From the NCBI GenBank assembly GCA_946403295.1, contig CAMIZL010000010.1, positions 1 through 64,000 of the forward strand: 64,000 nucleotides of DNA, in the 5' to 3' direction. Shown in pieces: positions 61,146 to 64,000 of this stretch. The stretch's first letter is position 1. Every line of letters starts with the position of its first letter. Position numbers and translations under genes: made by a program. This DNA is from an uncultured Clostridia bacterium. Lineage in GTDB: Bacteria; Bacillota; Clostridia; Lachnospirales; Lachnospiraceae. Below the pieces are notes generated by a model. That model saw only the letters and a list, made by a program, of their open reading frames with translations. It was not told where the DNA came from and made no database searches.

Positions 61146-61961
61146 ATGTTTTTAATTGTACTTTTGGATTTCAGCCTTAAGGGTGTTTTAACCGCTGCGG
61201 GAGTGGTCGGAGCCGCAGGTCTTATCATCGGTATCCTTCTCTGCATCGCTGCGAAGAAGCTTGCGGTAAAGACCGACGAAAGAGTTGAAAAAGTCAGAGG
61301 CTGTCTGCCCGGCAGTAATTGCGGCGGATGTGGTTTTACAGGTTGTGATGCCTGCGCGGAAGCCATCGTTTCCGGAGCGGCACCCGTGAATGCCTGCACG
61401 GCCGGTGGTGATGCGGCCGCGATCGCCGAAGTTCTCGGAACGGAAGCTGTGGCTGCCGAAAAGAAGGTTGCTTTCGTAAAGTGTTCCGGAACATGTGATA
61501 AGGTTACGTTCAAATATGAATACAGAGGGATCTCCGATTGCAGAAAGCTTGCGCTTATCCCCGGTCACGGCGAGAAGGAGTGCTCATACGGATGTATGGG
61601 TTACGGATCGTGTGTGTCGGTATGTAAGTTCGGGGCCATAAGCATTAAGGACGGCGTAGCGTTCGTTGATAAGGAAAAATGCGTCGGATGCGGTGCCTGC
61701 GTCAAGGTTTGTCCCAATCATCTCATTGAACTTCGACCTTACGAATCATGGTACGGAGTTGCCTGCAGTTCGCACGATAAGGGCAAGGCCGTTAAGGATA
61801 AGTGCTCGGCAGGTTGTATCGGTTGCGGTATCTGCGCTAAGTTCTGTCCTATCGATGCGATCACGGTTGTGGACAATGTTGCTCATATCGACCAGTCAAA
61901 ATGTGTCGGTTGCGGAACATGCAATGAGAAATGTCCTCAGAAGGTCGTAAAGATACTGTAA
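61146..61961 (+). CDS. rnfB: Rnf complex subunit B
   Basis: 271-residue ferredoxin-type subunit that takes electrons from reduced ferredoxin. N-terminal transmembrane helix (about 15-35), a [4Fe-4S] Cys-rich domain (GCLPGSNCGGCGFTGCDACA), then a chain of ferredoxin clusters: CSYGCMGYGSCVSVC, CVGCGACVKVCPN, CSAGCIGCGICAKFCP and CVGCGTCNEKCPQ. Last gene of the operon, 15 bases behind rnfA. No terminator was seen; the next gene has its own promoter. Confidence 0.95.
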   Translation: MFLIVLLDFSLKGVLTAAGVVGAAGLIIGILLCIAAKKLAVKTDERVEKVRGCLPGSNCGGCGFTGCDACAEAIVSGAAPVNACTAGGDAAAIAEVLGTEAVAAEKKVAFVKCSGTCDKVTFKYEYRGISDCRKLALIPGHGEKECSYGCMGYGSCVSVCKFGAISIKDGVAFVDKEKCVGCGACVKVCPNHLIELRPYESWYGVACSSHDKGKAVKDKCSAGCIGCGICAKFCPIDAITVVDNVAHIDQSKCVGCGTCNEKCPQKVVKIL

Positions 61962-61968
61962 GAAATGC

Positions 61969-61997
61969 TTGATTTTCGACCTGATTAACAGTATATT
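61969..61997 (+). promoter_or_regulatory. Promoter of the DUF1292 gene
   Basis: TTGATT (61969-61974) and TATATT (61992-61997) with a 17-base spacer, 40 bases before the start codon. Confidence 0.6.
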
Positions 61998-62036
61998 ATC
62001 TTCAACCCATGACGTTTGATAACAGAAAGGATCATT

Positions 62037-62390
62037 ATGGCAGACGATAACAAAAAAGGTTTACCCGACGGTGCATCCGTTAATGAAACAGAAGGACTCG
62101 GTCAGATCGTTCTTACTCTTGAAGACGACACTGAACTGACTTGTGATATCATCGCAACATACCCCTGTACAAACGGCAATTCGTACATCGCATTGCTCCC
62201 CGTCGATGCCGACGGAGACGAGGAGAGCGATTATTTCCTCTACAGGTATACGATCGATGATGAAGGTGAGATCATCCTCGGCGACATCGAAACAGACGAA
62301 GAACTCGAAGAAGCATCCGATGCTTTTGACGAGCTCCTTGATGAGATGGAATACGATGAGATGTTTGATGATGAAGAAGACGACAATTGA
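62037..62390 (+). CDS. DUF1292-family small acidic protein
   Basis: 117 residues; strongly acidic, ending in a run of Asp and Glu. The central region (GQIVLTLEDDTELTCDIIAT, then NSYIALLPVDADGDEESDYFLYRY) has the strand pattern of the DUF1292/YrzB family of Firmicutes. Members have no established function. I chose ATG 62037, since GAAAGGA lies 6-7 bases before it. Faces the helicase gene with stops 3 bases apart. Confidence 0.85.
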   Translation: MADDNKKGLPDGASVNETEGLGQIVLTLEDDTELTCDIIATYPCTNGNSYIALLPVDADGDEESDYFLYRYTIDDEGEIILGDIETDEELEEASDAFDELLDEMEYDEMFDDEEDDN

Positions 62391-62392
62391 TA

Positions 62393-64000
62393 TTATTTCA
62401 TTTCACCGATGAAACGTGAGGGCGCTGCGGTTCTGCCGCAGTGCTCTTTTGCATATAAGACATAAAGATTCTTCTTTGTGCGTGTGAGGGCAACGTAGAA
62501 CATGCGCCGCTCTTCCTCGAGATTGTCTTTAAGGAAGGCATGATTCGAAGGGATAACGCCCTCGCAGACATCGATTATAAAAACCGTCTCGAATTCAAGG
62601 CCTTTTGCGGAATGAAAACTCAGGAACCTGACTCCGTCGCGGGATGAGATGTTTTGATTGCTCTGTATACTTCTTTTAATGCTTATATGCTCGCACCAGT
62701 CGGCGTAAGTTGTGTGTCCCCTGGCATCTTCTTCGAGGGTGTCAAGGACAGGTAAAAGGTCGATGTCGTTTCCGCCGCGCGCAGCATAGAGCTCCGTCAG
62801 ATATCTGTCGAGACCGATTTTTTTGCGTATATACTTTATGCATGCAAACGGATCGAGTCCGCTCATCATTTTAAGCTCTTTCGAAAGCGAGATGAGAGCT
62901 TTTTTTGTTGCCGCGGGAACGTCCGAAAGATCGGGAGTGAGCAGATTTGTGCGTGTTTTTGAAAAAATGCCGCGCGGTATACCTCTCTCCGGAACGTTTA
63001 TGACCGCGAGAGCAGCGTCTCTCGGAACCTCCCCGCGAGATGCCGCAAGATAAGAGAGAATGGTACGTCCGGGAAGTGTTTCGTATATATCAAGAAAACT
63101 TCCTCTTCCCTCATACGGTATACTGCGTGATGTGAACAAAGATATAAGCGGACCGGGTTGGTAATTGTTTCTGAAAAGGATCGCTATGGAAGAAGGGTCG
63201 GCACCGTTTTTTATTGCCCGCGCACATTCGTCAGCGATATATCTGTATTCATCCGAGGTGTTTGCGAAAGCCTTTACGGTGAAAGATCCGCCGGACACAT
63301 TCGAAAAGAGGTCCTTTTTAAATCTGTTTCGATTGTTGTCGATAAGCCTTGAAGAAAACTCAACGATCCCCTTTGGACAGCGATGATTTTCCGGAAGCAT
63401 CACAAGCGGCGCATCCCCGTGGTCGTCGAGGAAGCGCTTCATAAGAGTGGGGTCCGCACCCCTGAAACGATAGATGGCCTGGTCGTCATCACCCACGGCG
63501 AACACGTTTCTTTCAGGGCTTTCGAGAAATCTGACCGTTTCGTATTGAAGAAGGTTGATATCCTGGAACTCGTCGATGAGGATATAACGAAATGTTTCGG
63601 AAAGTTCTTTCCTGATATCCGGATTCTTCTTCAAAAGGCCGTATGTCAGTGAAAGAATATCGTCGAAGTCGATCTCTCCCTTGCTTCGAAGAGCAGTACT
63701 GTAACTCTTGAGGATCCTGTTGAATTCAGCGATTCCGCACGACGAAGGTGAAAAATTGTCTGCTTCTATATACATGTTCTTATATAGGGCAATATCTTTT
63801 GACACAGAGTCGAGAACTTCGTGATTCGGGCTGAATCCCGGCAAACTCTCTTCTATGGCGCGTTTAACCATATCCCTGTGGGTACTGTCGGTGATAAGAT
63901 CGGATGTTTCGAACGGACAATAAGTTCTGAGTAGTTTAAAGAAGAAAGAATGGAATGTAGCGAAGGTGACCGAAGCACCGTGCGGACACATTCCCGAAAA
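62393..64000 (-). CDS. UvrD/PcrA-like DNA helicase (N-terminus outside window)
   Basis: Superfamily 1 helicase whose 5' end runs past the window; the frame is open to base 64000, so the N-terminal Walker A part is missing here. Visible motifs: FATFHSFFFKLLR, Walker B YILIDEFQDIN, motif III VGDDDQAIYRFRGADP, motif V-like VRFLSFHSAKGLEFETVFI and motif VI ERRMFYVALTRTKKNLYVLY. The visible 535 residues lack the long C-terminal tail of PcrA, so it is a short UvrD-type paralogue. Convergent with the DUF1292 gene. Confidence 0.9.
   Translation of the reverse strand, partial: FSGMCPHGASVTFATFHSFFFKLLRTYCPFETSDLITDSTHRDMVKRAIEESLPGFSPNHEVLDSVSKDIALYKNMYIEADNFSPSSCGIAEFNRILKSYSTALRSKGEIDFDDILSLTYGLLKKNPDIRKELSETFRYILIDEFQDINLLQYETVRFLESPERNVFAVGDDDQAIYRFRGADPTLMKRFLDDHGDAPLVMLPENHRCPKGIVEFSSRLIDNNRNRFKKDLFSNVSGGSFTVKAFANTSDEYRYIADECARAIKNGADPSSIAILFRNNYQPGPLISLFTSRSIPYEGRGSFLDIYETLPGRTILSYLAASRGEVPRDAALAVINVPERGIPRGIFSKTRTNLLTPDLSDVPAATKKALISLSKELKMMSGLDPFACIKYIRKKIGLDRYLTELYAARGGNDIDLLPVLDTLEEDARGHTTYADWCEHISIKRSIQSNQNISSRDGVRFLSFHSAKGLEFETVFIIDVCEGVIPSNHAFLKDNLEEERRMFYVALTRTKKNLYVLYAKEHCGRTAAPSRFIGEMK

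Overview
The window looks like chromosome from an anaerobic, Gram-positive Clostridia-type bacterium (Lachnospiraceae/Oscillospiraceae-like; I cannot place it more finely). The evidence is a complete Rnf complex, RapZ, CarD, an FtsEX/coiled-coil peptidase operon, several YesM/YesN-type and sugar-binding-protein genes, a cellobiose phosphorylase, strong AGGAGG-type ribosome sites, and many lipoproteins with an L-[ST]-A-C lipobox. No rRNA, tRNA, CRISPR array, transposase or prophage gene was seen.

Layout. 1-8.8 kb: serS end, putP, two envelope proteins of unknown role, an MsmX/UgpC-type sugar ATPase, the reverse-strand ftsE-ftsX-M23 peptidase operon, and mscL. 8.8-13.7 kb: prfC, a MATE exporter, miaA and rapZ. 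13.7-26.8 kb: a soluble hybrid kinase, a secreted M15 peptidase, then a sugar-sensing locus. That locus has a membrane-anchored sugar-binding protein, a YesM kinase, a YesN regulator and a lipoprotein binding protein, followed by a multiple-sugar ABC transporter. 27-31.8 kb (reverse strand): hflK-hflC, and cca followed by a PEGA-domain protein. 32.1-39.3 kb: a phosphorelay cluster with a very large hybrid kinase, a lone receiver, an FKBP-type lipoprotein, an HD-GYP-receiver protein and a stand-alone Hpt protein. 39.4-44.5 kb: a YcxB-like membrane protein, a BIG2-repeat secreted protein, and GH94 cellobiose phosphorylase.

44.5-50.8 kb is the accessory region. It holds two almost identical tandem copies of an EF-hand/leucine-rich-repeat lipoprotein gene, a small membrane-anchored protein, and the last codons of a second GH94 gene with its own terminator. 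It continues with a ~295-bp GC-rich imperfect foldback element, an HTH protein paired with a HipA/CtkA-like kinase, and an ABC ATPase fused in frame to the rear half of a permease. The first part (about 45-47.5 kb) is visibly more AT-rich than the flanks. I read this stretch as an insertion/rearrangement hotspot.

50.9-64 kb is conserved again: a flotillin, a tiny secreted Cys-pair protein, aspS, carD, a polysaccharide deacetylase, rnfCDGEAB, a DUF1292 protein, and the incomplete 3' part of a UvrD-like helicase gene.

The best candidates for something under-described are the HTH/HipA-like pair next to the foldback element, the distributed phosphorelay ending in an HD-GYP protein, and the LRR duplication beside the GH94 relic.
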